DNA of 64,000 bases from Hymenobacter nivis (GCF_006439025.1 NZ_RCYZ01000006.1:297655-361654); one strand, 5' to 3'. Positions 51,585 through 60,489 are shown, counted from the first letter of the stretch. Translations and numbers: made by a program. The notes: a model not told the origin generated them from the letters alone.

Positions 51585-52515
51585 AGTAATCTCTTAAAAC
51601 CTTGTACTTATCAGCTGGCTTCTCACGAAACTGAAGTTCGCGGACCCCTGCTTGGTCATTATATGTGAGGAAGTCGTACTGGCTGACCAGTTGCTCAATC
51701 TTGCGTCGCAGCCCGGCTCGGTTCATGGCAAATACCGCACAAGGCATTCCAGGGTCGTTTTCCAAGGTTTCCAAACTTACGGACAGGCCCACGCCAGGAG
51801 AGTCTAACAGGCAGTACAAAATCCAGTCAGCTGGGACGTCGTCTCGGTCAGAGGGGGTTATGACAAACACTGGAATTTCACCTTTGCCGTCTTCTGTTTT
51901 GCGCGGGAAAGAGTGTACAAGGTTCAACTCGGTTAGGATGCCAGAGAAGCTGTCCTCACGGTCTTTCGTCTTAACACCCCGCTCGGCTATGCCGCGATGA
52001 TACATTTTCAAGAAGACCCCGAAGTCATCGATTATGCTTTTGGGGCTTATCGAGAATCCTTCCTCACGTCCTTTCTGCTCGATAAACCGTCCGTAGTCTT
52101 CTCGGGTAAATTCGATTTTACGCTTCCTAAACTCATTGAATATAATCCAATAGGTAGAGGCAAAGCGGGTCTTCACCAGTTGATAATGAAGTAGCCACAA
52201 AGTAGCGTTGTCTTCTAAAAAAGCATCGAAAGGTGCATCTGCATCTCGACCTCCAAAAATTAGGTCGGCTAGCTTAGTAGGAGTATCAGTGGCTTCATCA
52301 ACCAACCCGAAGGCACGTAACCAATGCTTGATAGCGCGGACCATGTTATTGCCTACCCCAAGGATGACAGGGGCATCGTCGGCAGTGAACGAGCGGCCTT
52401 CCCGCAGGTAGTCGTAGCCCTTCTTGAGCCAAAGCAGCCGGCACTGAAAGCTGTCATGGCCGCTAAAAGTGTACTTCAAAGATGGGAGCATGGAGAAGGC
52501 ATTCTTGCTCAGCAT
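51565..52515 (-). CDS. DUF4007 protein, first gene of the defence operon
   Basis: A 316-aa protein with the full DUF4007 pattern: YTFSGHDSFQCRLLWLKKGYDYL, DDAPVILGVGNNMVRAIKHWLRAFGL, FLEDNATLWLLHYQLV and TYWIIFNEFRKR. DUF4007 genes are known next to PAPS-reductase/DndC-type genes in phosphorothioation-linked loci. The C-terminal half (SDRDDVPADWILYCLLDSP, FAMNRAGLRRKIEQL) is helical and probably binds DNA or partners. The first ATG at 52515 is used; one at 52491 (MLPSLKYTFSG) is also possible. It heads the operon; the promoter must lie in 52516-52714. Confidence 0.87.
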   Translation of the reverse strand: MLSKNAFSMLPSLKYTFSGHDSFQCRLLWLKKGYDYLREGRSFTADDAPVILGVGNNMVRAIKHWLRAFGLVDEATDTPTKLADLIFGGRDADAPFDAFLEDNATLWLLHYQLVKTRFASTYWIIFNEFRKRKIEFTREDYGRFIEQKGREEGFSISPKSIIDDFGVFLKMYHRGIAERGVKTKDREDSFSGILTELNLVHSFPRKTEDGKGEIPVFVITPSDRDDVPADWILYCLLDSPGVGLSVSLETLENDPGMPCAVFAMNRAGLRRKIEQLVSQYDFLTYNDQAGVRELQFREKPADKYKVLRDYYVPANV

Positions 52516-52557
52516 GGCTAAGCCTGTTTGAAAAGTAAAAAAGGTAAAAGTAACGCT

Positions 52558-52629
52558 AAAAAAGCTAGCATTTTCTCGAAAATCGAAGTTCGAGCGAGGG
52601 TCTAAGATTATCAGTGCGTTAGCTTTTTT
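52558..52629 (-). terminator. Inverted repeat with A and T runs between recombinase and defence operon
   Basis: AAAAAAGCTAGC (52558-52569) pairs with GTTAGCTTTTTT (52618-52629) with one mismatch across a 48-bp centre. Runs of A and T allow termination either way. It lies 86 bp past the recombinase stop and 43 bp before the DUF4007 start. An alternative is an operator or recombination site. Confidence 0.5.
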
Positions 52630-52714
52630 TTGTTGATTTAAAGGATATTAGCAAGCATTTAGATTGAAAACCCATTCACGCAGGCCCATTCTTTCTTTGA
52701 GACCAATGGTTTCA

Positions 52715-53728
52715 TTATAAACCCAGGTTCTGAGCCGCATTGTAGCTCACTACATCGTCTAAGCGGGAGTAGCGGTCTATCATAGCGTCGGTCTTCTGCT
52801 TGGTTTGGTTCTTAATGAAGCGGTTCGACTGACCGCGTAGCACTGACACGGTAATAAAGGAGACGCGAAGGGAGTGAGCAGAGTAGTTTTTCTCCGGAAT
52901 CCTGTGCCCTTCCTCGTCGTGGTTTAGGTGCAACTGCACCAGCCTATTTACCCTTAAAGCTGACAGACGCTTTTGCGTGGCTAGCGCTTCGCCCTTCACC
53001 TTGCCGCGCTTAAGTGAGACGAACAGCGGACCAGTGCTCCGACACAGCTGCTGTACCCAGGCGCGGGTGCTGCGCACGGGGCAAAAGGCTGCTGTCGCCG
53101 CATAGAACACTGCCTTGTCTTCGGCCTCGCCGGCTTGATTGGTTTTGCTTTTGGGCAGATGTACAATCAATGCCCGCTCGGTGAACTCCAGATGCTCCAC
53201 GTTCAGGGTCACGAGTTCCGAGCGGCGAAAGGCGCCGGCAAAGCCCAGCAGCAGCAGGGCCCGGTCGCGCAGGCCAGCTGCAGTGGCCATGTCCAGGCGG
53301 CGGATGCTCTCCTTTAGTTCGTCTACGGTAAAGGCCGGCGCCTGCTTTTGCCGCTTACCCAAGGCGCGGGTGATGCCGTCCAACACAAGGGCCAGCTCGT
53401 CGGCGTGCACCGGCGACCGGTAGCCACGCAGTTGGTGGTGCTTATGAATGGCCGCGAGGTGTCGCTTAATGGTCGAGAGCTTGCGGGGTATGTCGGCTAG
53501 GTCGGCTACGTATCGGGCGACGGTGGCCACCTCGGCCGGCAGCGGGCATAGCCCGTGCAGTGTGCAGTACGCCCCGAAGCTTTTCAAATCGGCCGAGTAG
53601 GCGAGCACCGTGTTGTCGGCGCCTTCCAGGCCGAGCTTGAGGTAGCGGGCGACGTTGTCGGCCGCGGTAGCGAGTTGCGAGCCCAAGGCCTGGGGCTGGT
53701 CGGGAATCCGGGCGAGTTCGGTGCTCAT
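52715..53728 (-). CDS. Second tyrosine recombinase
   Basis: A 337-aa XerC/D-like recombinase unlike the island integrase. An N-terminal SAM-like domain (about 20-110, NTVLAYSADLKSFGAYC) precedes a catalytic domain with Arg I in FAGAFRRSELVTLNVEHL, a Lys in LPKSKTNQAGE, Arg II in YSAHSLRVSFITV (HxxR intact) and the nucleophile Tyr in MIDRYSRLDDV. Its GC content is closer to the chromosome than to the defence genes beside it. It may mark a nested element or may move the defence operon as a cassette. No att-like direct repeats around it are obvious. Confidence 0.9.
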   Translation of the reverse strand: MSTELARIPDQPQALGSQLATAADNVARYLKLGLEGADNTVLAYSADLKSFGAYCTLHGLCPLPAEVATVARYVADLADIPRKLSTIKRHLAAIHKHHQLRGYRSPVHADELALVLDGITRALGKRQKQAPAFTVDELKESIRRLDMATAAGLRDRALLLLGFAGAFRRSELVTLNVEHLEFTERALIVHLPKSKTNQAGEAEDKAVFYAATAAFCPVRSTRAWVQQLCRSTGPLFVSLKRGKVKGEALATQKRLSALRVNRLVQLHLNHDEEGHRIPEKNYSAHSLRVSFITVSVLRGQSNRFIKNQTKQKTDAMIDRYSRLDDVVSYNAAQNLGL

Positions 53729-53749
53729 GCAGGCAAAAGTAACCGGAAA

Positions 53750-53847
53750 TACTTTAGGTATTATAAGTAAGAATTATGATGCCTAAAGTGTCTTAATTTG
53801 CCAATGTTACTTAAATATGATAATGAAACCTTATCGTACCTAAAGTA
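53750..53847. promoter_or_regulatory. Repeated TACTTTAGGTA motifs between divergent genes
   Basis: TACTTTAGGTA at 53750-53760 and its reverse complement TACCTAAAGTA at 53837-53847 are exact inverted copies. GCCTAAAGTG at 53781-53790 is a third, imperfect one. They lie between the recombinase (minus) and the cyclase-like gene (plus). Each contains TACTTTAG, like a -7 element, so they may be divergent promoters or operator sites for an autoregulator. Confidence 0.5.
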
Positions 53848-53896
53848 AGAAATTATGGAAGGGCCTGTCTGATGAGGTTGAGCCAAGCCCAGAAGC

Positions 53897-54901
53897 TTGA
53901 ACATCCCGTTAGCTGCAACTTCATGCTGTTACCAGTTGAATGGAGCCAAGCCAATCTGCAAACCGCTATTTTCAACCCGTTTTACATCCACCAAATCTGA
54001 ACCTCAATTGGAGCTACTAACCCACTATAACGGCGCTGTCTTTTTTATCGACCTACTCGGCATGGGCGCATTAACCCAAGGGCTGATACCATTGGAGGCA
54101 GAAGACTATACTCCCTGGCTAGAACATCACGAGTACGAGCACAATAATCAGTTTCTAGCCGCCGCCGTGGTTGCAGAGTTTCGCAAGCTGCTCGCAGAAT
54201 ATGCCCAGCTGCACACTGATGTTACCGTAACCCAGCTTTCGGATGGAGCCTTTATTTGGTCGCGTCAACCATCTGCGGTGGTTACAGCTGCGGGAACCCT
54301 GATGAGCGAAGCCATCAAAAATGGAGTGCTTTGCCGCGGAGGAATGGCATATGGCCAGATTATAGAAACCAATCAAGCCCATGCTTTGGGTAGGTTCATT
54401 GTGGGCCAAGCGGTAACTGATGCTGTTAAACTTGAGGGACTTGCCAAGGGCGCGCGTGTGCTAGTTAACAGCGATTTCCCTCACAGCTTGTGGGAGCGAG
54501 ATAAGGCTTTCGCAGAACGAATGCAGCCCTTATTTGAGCCATTCACAAACCCGCTGGACTTCAGTGTATATGATGAATTCAAATGGTATCTAGTTCCTAA
54601 GGAAGCATATCAAAGCCAGGATTTGCGTCTCCTGTCCAAGGAGGACCGAATCAAGTTTACCAAAATTCGATTGAAGCTAGCCAATGTAGTGCGCTGCGCG
54701 CCAAGGCTTAGTTGGAACAGTCGCACCGGAGCAGGTCGTGTCCAAGTGACGGCTAGTATTTCCATCCTCGCTCAGAACCATGCACTGGGCGTTTCCCACA
54801 ACTTTGAGTGGAATGATTCAGTTGAAAAACGGTCACAGAGCATTGTGAACAGCATCAATCAAACGCTGGAGGCGGATACAGATTATGTGTATCGTCATTA
54901 G
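53897..54901 (+). CDS. Class III nucleotidyl cyclase-like protein
   Basis: A protein of up to 334 aa. The core resembles the class III adenylate/guanylate cyclase fold: AVFFIDLLGMG (metal-binding Asp at about 52), TQLSDGAFIWS (second Asp at about 116), VLCRGGMAYGQII, then GQAVTDAVKLEGLAKGARVLV. This pattern is also that of the Pycsar pyrimidine cyclases used in phage defence. The start is unclear: the frame opens at a TTG (53897), and another TTG at 54008 lies just before the cyclase core; no ATG precedes it. It is followed after 22 bp by a nuclease-like gene. Cyclase activity is inferred; the pair could also be an unrelated two-gene defence unit. Confidence 0.6.
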   Translation: MNIPLAATSCCYQLNGAKPICKPLFSTRFTSTKSEPQLELLTHYNGAVFFIDLLGMGALTQGLIPLEAEDYTPWLEHHEYEHNNQFLAAAVVAEFRKLLAEYAQLHTDVTVTQLSDGAFIWSRQPSAVVTAAGTLMSEAIKNGVLCRGGMAYGQIIETNQAHALGRFIVGQAVTDAVKLEGLAKGARVLVNSDFPHSLWERDKAFAERMQPLFEPFTNPLDFSVYDEFKWYLVPKEAYQSQDLRLLSKEDRIKFTKIRLKLANVVRCAPRLSWNSRTGAGRVQVTASISILAQNHALGVSHNFEWNDSVEKRSQSIVNSINQTLEADTDYVYRH

Positions 54902-54923
54902 TAGTTTCCTAAGCTAGCTCACG

Positions 54924-55769
54924 ATGTTAACCGACCCCATCCTACAGGCCATTCTACTTGGTTACTCTCCTCCGATGAGTCTTTGCGACTACTCCAGCTA
55001 TCTTTCCCAGCGGGTATACCGCCATCTCTCGGACGTTTTTCGCTTTGGGTTGAGTTTCTCCGAATTAGGATTGACCGACCATTTTATCTTAGACCTGGCA
55101 AGGTTCTCTCACCGGAGCCGTTCCGCTACTGTCAAGGTTTACAAGACGTCGTGGCCGGTGGAAACCGCGTTTGGCAACGACATTGATTTATTCGTGGGCG
55201 ACGGGACCGGCCAGTACGACTGGTACGCGCTGCAAGCCAAGGTGATGTCCCACGAAGGCGAGTTTAACGATTTGAAAATCAAGGCCAAGGGCGAGTTTCA
55301 TCAGTGGCTCAAGCTGCTGACGCACGAGCGATTGTTTGGCTCTCAGGCCTTTTACCTGTTGTACGTAGGTAAATCAAAGACCAATTTTCCAACAACCGGG
55401 CCGACGAAGAAGGATTGCAACGGGGTGGCTCCCATCGGCGAATACGGTCTGAGCTTGGTGAAAGCGTTGAACATTCATAAAACGGTCACGCGTACCACTC
55501 CTATGAAGTTCACCGAGGTGTTTCCCGACTTGGTGGAGCCGCTGCGGAGCATCTTCTGCTGTCCCCGTCCATTGCACTTGACCGCTAGAAAATACACCGA
55601 AGATGAAATAGCTACGCCCGCTTATCGGCAGGTGTACGCGCGAGCCAAAAGCGATGACATCTACCAGGGATATAATGCTTCAGACCATGTTCTGCCCGAC
55701 GGCTTTGCTCCACTTCGCGTCCTGATTGACCTCAATTCGGATGTGGATGAGAATAAGGATGCGCGTTAA
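54924..55769 (+). CDS. DUF6615-like protein, putative PD-(D/E)xK nuclease
   Basis: A 281-aa protein. The block WPVETAFGNDIDLFV then DWYALQAKVMS gives E80, D86/D88 and Q104-x-K106, spaced like a restriction-endonuclease fold core in which QxK replaces ExK. The layout fits what I recall of DUF6615, a family found in defence islands. The C-terminal part (IGEYGLSLVKALNIHK, RPLHLTARKYTEDE) is not recognised. It is 22 bp downstream of the cyclase-like gene, so it may be that enzyme's effector. Both the nuclease role and the partnership are inferences. Confidence 0.58.
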   Translation: MLTDPILQAILLGYSPPMSLCDYSSYLSQRVYRHLSDVFRFGLSFSELGLTDHFILDLARFSHRSRSATVKVYKTSWPVETAFGNDIDLFVGDGTGQYDWYALQAKVMSHEGEFNDLKIKAKGEFHQWLKLLTHERLFGSQAFYLLYVGKSKTNFPTTGPTKKDCNGVAPIGEYGLSLVKALNIHKTVTRTTPMKFTEVFPDLVEPLRSIFCCPRPLHLTARKYTEDEIATPAYRQVYARAKSDDIYQGYNASDHVLPDGFAPLRVLIDLNSDVDENKDAR

Positions 55770-56025
55770 GCCCTTTCGAGTCCATTAAAGAAAACCGGGA
55801 TGTTTGAGTGGTGAAGTGAGCTTTGCAGGCTATGCTTTCAGTTGAATCACAGGTTTATGCCCGGTGAGGAAACCCGGAATGTTAGCATTTGATGTGCTGG
55901 TCAGACCTTACCAGGAAGTGGAAAATTATGGCCGACGAGGCCAAGTGCGTTTTTAGCAGTTATCTAGCTGCCTTTCCCAAGATTGCCCGAACAATTCCTA
56001 ACGTCGCAACAAGCACTAGCTGATT

Positions 56026-59000
56026 ATGAGTATTGCTAAGCTCTACCTATTCAACAAAAACACGGATGCTAGCGCGGCCATGCGTGGCTACCAATACCAG
56101 GTATTCAAGACACTGGAAACTTGGCTTGATAACTTTCTGAATAGCCGCGACGAAACCATTTACTGTGACTACGAGGAGGATATCTTCCAGCACGACGAAG
56201 TAACTCAGGCGGCGCGGTTTCGCCAATTGAAACTCTACTCATCGAACTTCTCCTTCAGCAGCGAGGAAATCAAGAAAGCGCTGGCTCACTTTTTCATGCT
56301 GCACGTCAAAACTGACCATGCCGCTAAGGACAAGGAGTTTGTGTTCGAGGCAAATAGCCGGGTGGCCGACTTCCGTGAGGGTAACCAAGCAGACTTGTTA
56401 CGGCGCTGGGTAGCAGACCAGGAAGCAATGCCGGATGCTCTACTCGGCGAATGCGCGAAGCAGGTAAAAACCGTCGTTTCGAAGTTCATTCAGGACCGGG
56501 CACAGGAGCTTGAAGACCAACTGGCTGAGCGGGAGAAGAAAAGCGCTGGCGACGCCGATAAGCTGCTGCAGATACAAAATGAACAACATACCCTGCAGGA
56601 AGCATTGGCTGTGTTTCACCGACTTACCGATGGGGATTGGGACGCATTTACCCGCAGCATCAAATGGCAGTTTGAGGGTGTCGCGCCAGCCGACGCGTTT
56701 GCCGGCACCATCCGCCGTATTGAAGAACAGATAGCCGAGTTGCCCTTTGACATTCCTCAAGCGCGTCAGGAAGGCATGTTTGGGGTGCTGTGCAAACGCG
56801 TGGTGATTAAGGCCTCAGAATCAGAACCTGAAAACCGGACATTAATCGGGGAAGAATTGCGAGGCCTAATCCTGGAGAACGGCACAGAGGAGGAGCAGTG
56901 GTATCAAGAGGTATTCACCAAATGGAGCCAAGCTAGGCAGCCAGATGATTTCCGCCTTGGGGAGTTCTACGAAGTACTTAAAGCGGTGAAATTCTGCCGT
57001 TGGAGCAAAAACCTGATGAGCCATGACGCTTTCTGGTTTATCCTGCTGGACTGGTATATCGCCCATCTGGCTGGTCAGCCAGGTCTTCGTAAGAGCGCCA
57101 TTTATGAACGGGTGATGCTGCAGCTGCGGCCAATGGAGTATCTCACGCCACCCAGTGGAGACCTCATGGGCAGTGAAGGCTTTGTACGCGAGTACTTCCA
57201 AGACTTAACGCCTAGCACAGATATCACGGATTTTGAGAATACCCAAAGCCTACTAATGATAGTATGGGCCGTGGTGGGAATGGGCAAAGCGGCATTGGAA
57301 CCCACCGAAGTGGCCGAATGGCAGCGGCAGCACAATGAGCTAATGGAGCAGCAATTTGCTCAGACCGCTAATCCAGCTGAGCGATGCCGCTTGCTGGAAA
57401 GTCGGTTTAATCGGCTGTTTGTCGTTCACAGCCGGGCGAGAACGGAAGAGATAGTAGCCGAACTGCTGGCCCCGTTGGAAGAGCTGTATAGCCAAGTGAA
57501 AACGGCTACTCTGTACGATGCTTCGCAACTGAGCAGTCGACTGCACACACTTATCAAGCTGCTGATTCAAGTCGATGAAACAGAAAATGAGCTGGTAATT
57601 GAGGCGCTCCGTGACTACGTGCGGCGGTTGGATAAAGAAGTGGTGCAGGAGAAAAAAGGCGCCCATCAAGCTGCCCGCCAGTTGGTGGCGGAAGGGATGG
57701 AATATCTCAAATCCAGCAATCGCACGGCGCTGCTCAAAGCCTTGAGAGACTTTCACGACGCAAAGGACCGTTGGCTGCAGGCCGAAACCTTTGAAGGCTA
57801 TACCCTCGCTCTGCTCAACATCGCCCAGGTGTACAGCGCCATGGACATGCATTTCGCGGCAAAGTATTATGGGTTGTGGGCTGCCTGGGTAAGCTGGCAA
57901 AAAGGCTCGCGAGAGCTATTGAAACGAATAGCTCAAGGTTATGGAATGGCGTTCCACGCCGACTTTACGCAAGGGGCTTGGTTTAGCGCGCTGCTGGATT
58001 TTGAGTTCTATATCATGACCCGGCACGAGTTTGACACGCAGCCCCTCGATGCGGAGGAGGCCGAGATGCCCCGGAAAATCATTACTGATTACGGGTTCAT
58101 CTTGTATGCAGCTCCGGTTTTAGCTCCCCACCTACAGGCCCTAGCGCAAGCCAAGTTAACGGCTACCGGATACCTGAAGGAAGATTACCTTGATGAGTTG
58201 CTGGCCATGCTCCAGACGGAGTTGCCAGAACCTAAATTAAGGGAGGGACTGGTCAGAAACTTTACGGATGCACCGCTTAGTGATATGGGCAGTGAAAGAA
58301 CTATCCGGTTTCATGCCCTAGGCATGGAGTGGCATGTCCACTTCCTCAACAATTATGAGCTAACTGCATTGGGTGAGGAGTTCTGTGCTATGCTACAGAT
58401 ACTGCTAGCAGAAATAGCGCTGTCCAAGGCTGATTTCCATTTGCCACAGGGCATTGTCGATATCACTCTGGAATTGACGACCGATGTCCGGCCACCCGAA
58501 CAGTTACTGGAAGACCAGAAGTCAAAGTGGAAGGTCTTTGTTCAGCATGTGGAGAGCACAGACTTCGAAGTCGTAAAGTTGGGAATTGCCTGGGTTACCA
58601 TCGCCTTGCGAAGCATTCTGCATGATATCAGCTTGCTTCCGGTGAAGGAGTTTGACGAAGCTTTCTGGGGGCTTTTTTCGCAGGGCAACCTCGCGTCAAA
58701 ATCAATGCAGGTCACTTCCTACCAGCGCATGTATCGCTCAATGTTTTCGAAGGAAAGCTTTGACGACCTCTTTCGACATCTGTTTAGCCCAGTGGAGGCG
58801 GTACCCGGTTTTCCAAATGAAAATGCAGCCATGCAGTTAAAGGCAGGCTTAAGTAAAAAATACAACCAAGCTGATGCGCTCAGGTTAGTTGCCAAACGTT
58901 TTAAGAAAGTCACTCGCAACCTGCACGTAACACTTGCCCGGCTAAAGCAGGATGCAGGCTTTGGACCATGGCTTGAAGGTCTTCGCTCCGAGGGTTGGCA

Positions 59001-59352
59001 GGATTGGATGATTCTTTGGGCCATGATGACGTTCATGGTTAACTACAAAGCGCAGAAAGCTATTGAAGGGCGGCAGTTTGCTTCGGGAGAGGAAGAACAA
59101 AAAGCACTTGCAGTAGAGTTTCGGCGGATAATCGAGCTTGACGAGATTCAGGCGCCGGGAATATTTCCCTTGCAAGCATTTCAATCGAGGGGTTTCAAAA
59201 GGACCCTTTCGCATACACCTATTGCTGTATTAGAGTCATTCGGTCTGGAGAACAAAGCGCGGGTTCCTAATCCAAAAGCTGTAAAGAAATTTCTGGATGA
59301 ACGCTTCAATGTTCAGGTGGATAACGACGACGAGCACAATCCGCTGCTATGA
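56026..59352 (+). CDS. Large DUF4297/Cap4-like nuclease-helical repeat protein
   Basis: An 1108-aa protein. The N-terminus AMRGYQYQVFKTLETWL, CDYEEDIF (E50-E51-D52) and RFRQLKLYSSNFSFS (Q67-x-K69) match the DUF4297-type PD-(D/E)xK nuclease seen in Cap4 and other anti-phage proteins. Residues about 160-1100 are long helices with TPR-like character (LLNIAQVYSAMDMHFAAKYYGLWAAW), which could be a sensor region. No Walker A or HNH motif is visible. The ATG at 56026 is clear. It stands alone, 256 bp from the previous gene and followed by a long hairpin, so it may be a single-gene defence system. Confidence 0.65.
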   Translation: MSIAKLYLFNKNTDASAAMRGYQYQVFKTLETWLDNFLNSRDETIYCDYEEDIFQHDEVTQAARFRQLKLYSSNFSFSSEEIKKALAHFFMLHVKTDHAAKDKEFVFEANSRVADFREGNQADLLRRWVADQEAMPDALLGECAKQVKTVVSKFIQDRAQELEDQLAEREKKSAGDADKLLQIQNEQHTLQEALAVFHRLTDGDWDAFTRSIKWQFEGVAPADAFAGTIRRIEEQIAELPFDIPQARQEGMFGVLCKRVVIKASESEPENRTLIGEELRGLILENGTEEEQWYQEVFTKWSQARQPDDFRLGEFYEVLKAVKFCRWSKNLMSHDAFWFILLDWYIAHLAGQPGLRKSAIYERVMLQLRPMEYLTPPSGDLMGSEGFVREYFQDLTPSTDITDFENTQSLLMIVWAVVGMGKAALEPTEVAEWQRQHNELMEQQFAQTANPAERCRLLESRFNRLFVVHSRARTEEIVAELLAPLEELYSQVKTATLYDASQLSSRLHTLIKLLIQVDETENELVIEALRDYVRRLDKEVVQEKKGAHQAARQLVAEGMEYLKSSNRTALLKALRDFHDAKDRWLQAETFEGYTLALLNIAQVYSAMDMHFAAKYYGLWAAWVSWQKGSRELLKRIAQGYGMAFHADFTQGAWFSALLDFEFYIMTRHEFDTQPLDAEEAEMPRKIITDYGFILYAAPVLAPHLQALAQAKLTATGYLKEDYLDELLAMLQTELPEPKLREGLVRNFTDAPLSDMGSERTIRFHALGMEWHVHFLNNYELTALGEEFCAMLQILLAEIALSKADFHLPQGIVDITLELTTDVRPPEQLLEDQKSKWKVFVQHVESTDFEVVKLGIAWVTIALRSILHDISLLPVKEFDEAFWGLFSQGNLASKSMQVTSYQRMYRSMFSKESFDDLFRHLFSPVEAVPGFPNENAAMQLKAGLSKKYNQADALRLVAKRFKKVTRNLHVTLARLKQDAGFGPWLEGLRSEGWQDWMILWAMMTFMVNYKAQKAIEGRQFASGEEEQKALAVEFRRIIELDEIQAPGIFPLQAFQSRGFKRTLSHTPIAVLESFGLENKARVPNPKAVKKFLDERFNVQVDNDDEHNPLL

Positions 59353-59471
59353 AAATTGACTACATGCCCTGGCTGGCGTAATGTTTCGTCCTGTCACTAC
59401 AAACTGCCGACCCCAGACATAATTGCCTGCCCCTGCTTGTCATTGAAGTCCTAACCACTATCCGAATCTTC

Positions 59472-59517
59472 ACGCCGACAAAACTGACAAAAGGTATTGC
59501 GTCAGTTTTGTCGGCGT
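59472..59517. repeat. Long hairpin, copy B of the two-copy island palindrome
   Basis: A perfect 17-bp stem (59472-59488 with 59501-59517) and 12-nt loop. The inner part, GACAAAACTGAC with GTCAGTTTTGTC, is the same as in copy A at 25463-25512; the outer arms differ but stay complementary. It lies 120 bp past the DUF4297-like gene. Confidence 0.75.
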
Positions 59518-59775
59518 TAGCTTTGATAATCCTTCCAGATTACGATTAAGTTAGTTAGCTGGCGAGCATCCCTAAGTGCAAGAGCAAGTTGCTACAGCGA
59601 CATTCTGGGAGAAGAAATGATAGTCGAATAAACCTGAATTATGAATAGGGGAGCTGAGTTGTTGGATAACCAGATAAAAGCGGAACGTGAGCAGTTGCGT
59701 CGTCAGGACCCCTCTCACAAATACCATGGTATGCCTCCCGTATATCATAGTTCGTTTCACTTGTACTTGCGCTAG

Positions 59776-60489
59776 GTGCTCGCCCGGATTCGACCACCAC
59801 GTATAGGTTCGGATGGGACTTCACCACCTCCTCTCATCAATGTCTATGATGACGATTTTCAAAGTGTTATAGCACTTTACAAACAGGCGCCCATTAGTCT
59901 GAATGAAACAGGGGCCTTTCTAGAAGAGTTATTTGATGAGCAGTTCGAGGCTACATTCGACCGCATGGCCAATGCGAACGACTATGAGTACGTGGCGGAC
60001 ACTCTTAGCGAAGAAACAGAACTACTGAATCCTACTCCCGCTATTGTGGTTCGAGCACTTACTTGGCTCAAAGAGCAGGGAGAACTACTGAAGGTTACTA
60101 GCCACAGCCTGCCAGATGATATTGTGCCTACTGTTCCCGATAGCTCACCCCAGGAAGTAAGCTTAGTTACTGAGCCGGTAGAGCTGGCAGTGAACACAAC
60201 AGTCAAACTAGAGTTGAGGCAGGTAGCGCTGCTTTACATCTACCAAGGCAAAGTCATTCCTCCAGCTCCGGCAGCTGATGCCATAGCAAAGGAGTATGGT
60301 CATAAAAGCGGAAAAAGACTATATGACAAGGCGCGCGAGCTGCGTAATCCCACTGACCGTACGGGGGTTAGTGCACCAGCGCGCCCCAAAATGATTAAGG
60401 ATATAACAGCAGTCATTCCACTCTTGACAGGGATAGCACAGCAAACGGCAAAGGGAGAACTAAAACAATTGACCAAGCAGAAAGAATAG
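59776..60489 (+). CDS. Hypothetical island-end protein, upstream part cut by TAG
   Basis: A 237-codon frame read from a GTG. It includes SVIALYKQAPISLNETGAFL, VVRALTWLKEQGELLKV and a C-terminal block LRQVALLYIYQGKVIPPAPAAD then SGKRLYDKARELRNP, which looks like a helix-turn-helix-like tail common near Bacteroidota integration ends. The same frame extends upstream to an ATG at 59641 (MNRGAELLDNQIKAEREQLR) but is broken by TAG at 59773-59775. It may be a nonsense-interrupted gene of 282 codons, or two separate short frames. Function unknown. Confidence 0.55.
   Translation: MLARIRPPRIGSDGTSPPPLINVYDDDFQSVIALYKQAPISLNETGAFLEELFDEQFEATFDRMANANDYEYVADTLSEETELLNPTPAIVVRALTWLKEQGELLKVTSHSLPDDIVPTVPDSSPQEVSLVTEPVELAVNTTVKLELRQVALLYIYQGKVIPPAPAADAIAKEYGHKSGKRLYDKARELRNPTDRTGVSAPARPKMIKDITAVIPLLTGIAQQTAKGELKQLTKQKE

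Noticed and set aside
37509..52515. BREX type 1 or type 2 assignment
   Set aside because: There is no PglX methylase, BrxA/BrxB, PglW kinase or BrxD/BrxHI. The PAPS-reductase-like gene fits type 4.
14000..60000. Recoded or suppressed TAG stops, suggested by several in-frame TAGs
   Set aside because: Many intact genes here end in TAG (for example at 3926 and 10829), and the interrupted ones look decayed for other reasons too. Point-nonsense decay is simpler.
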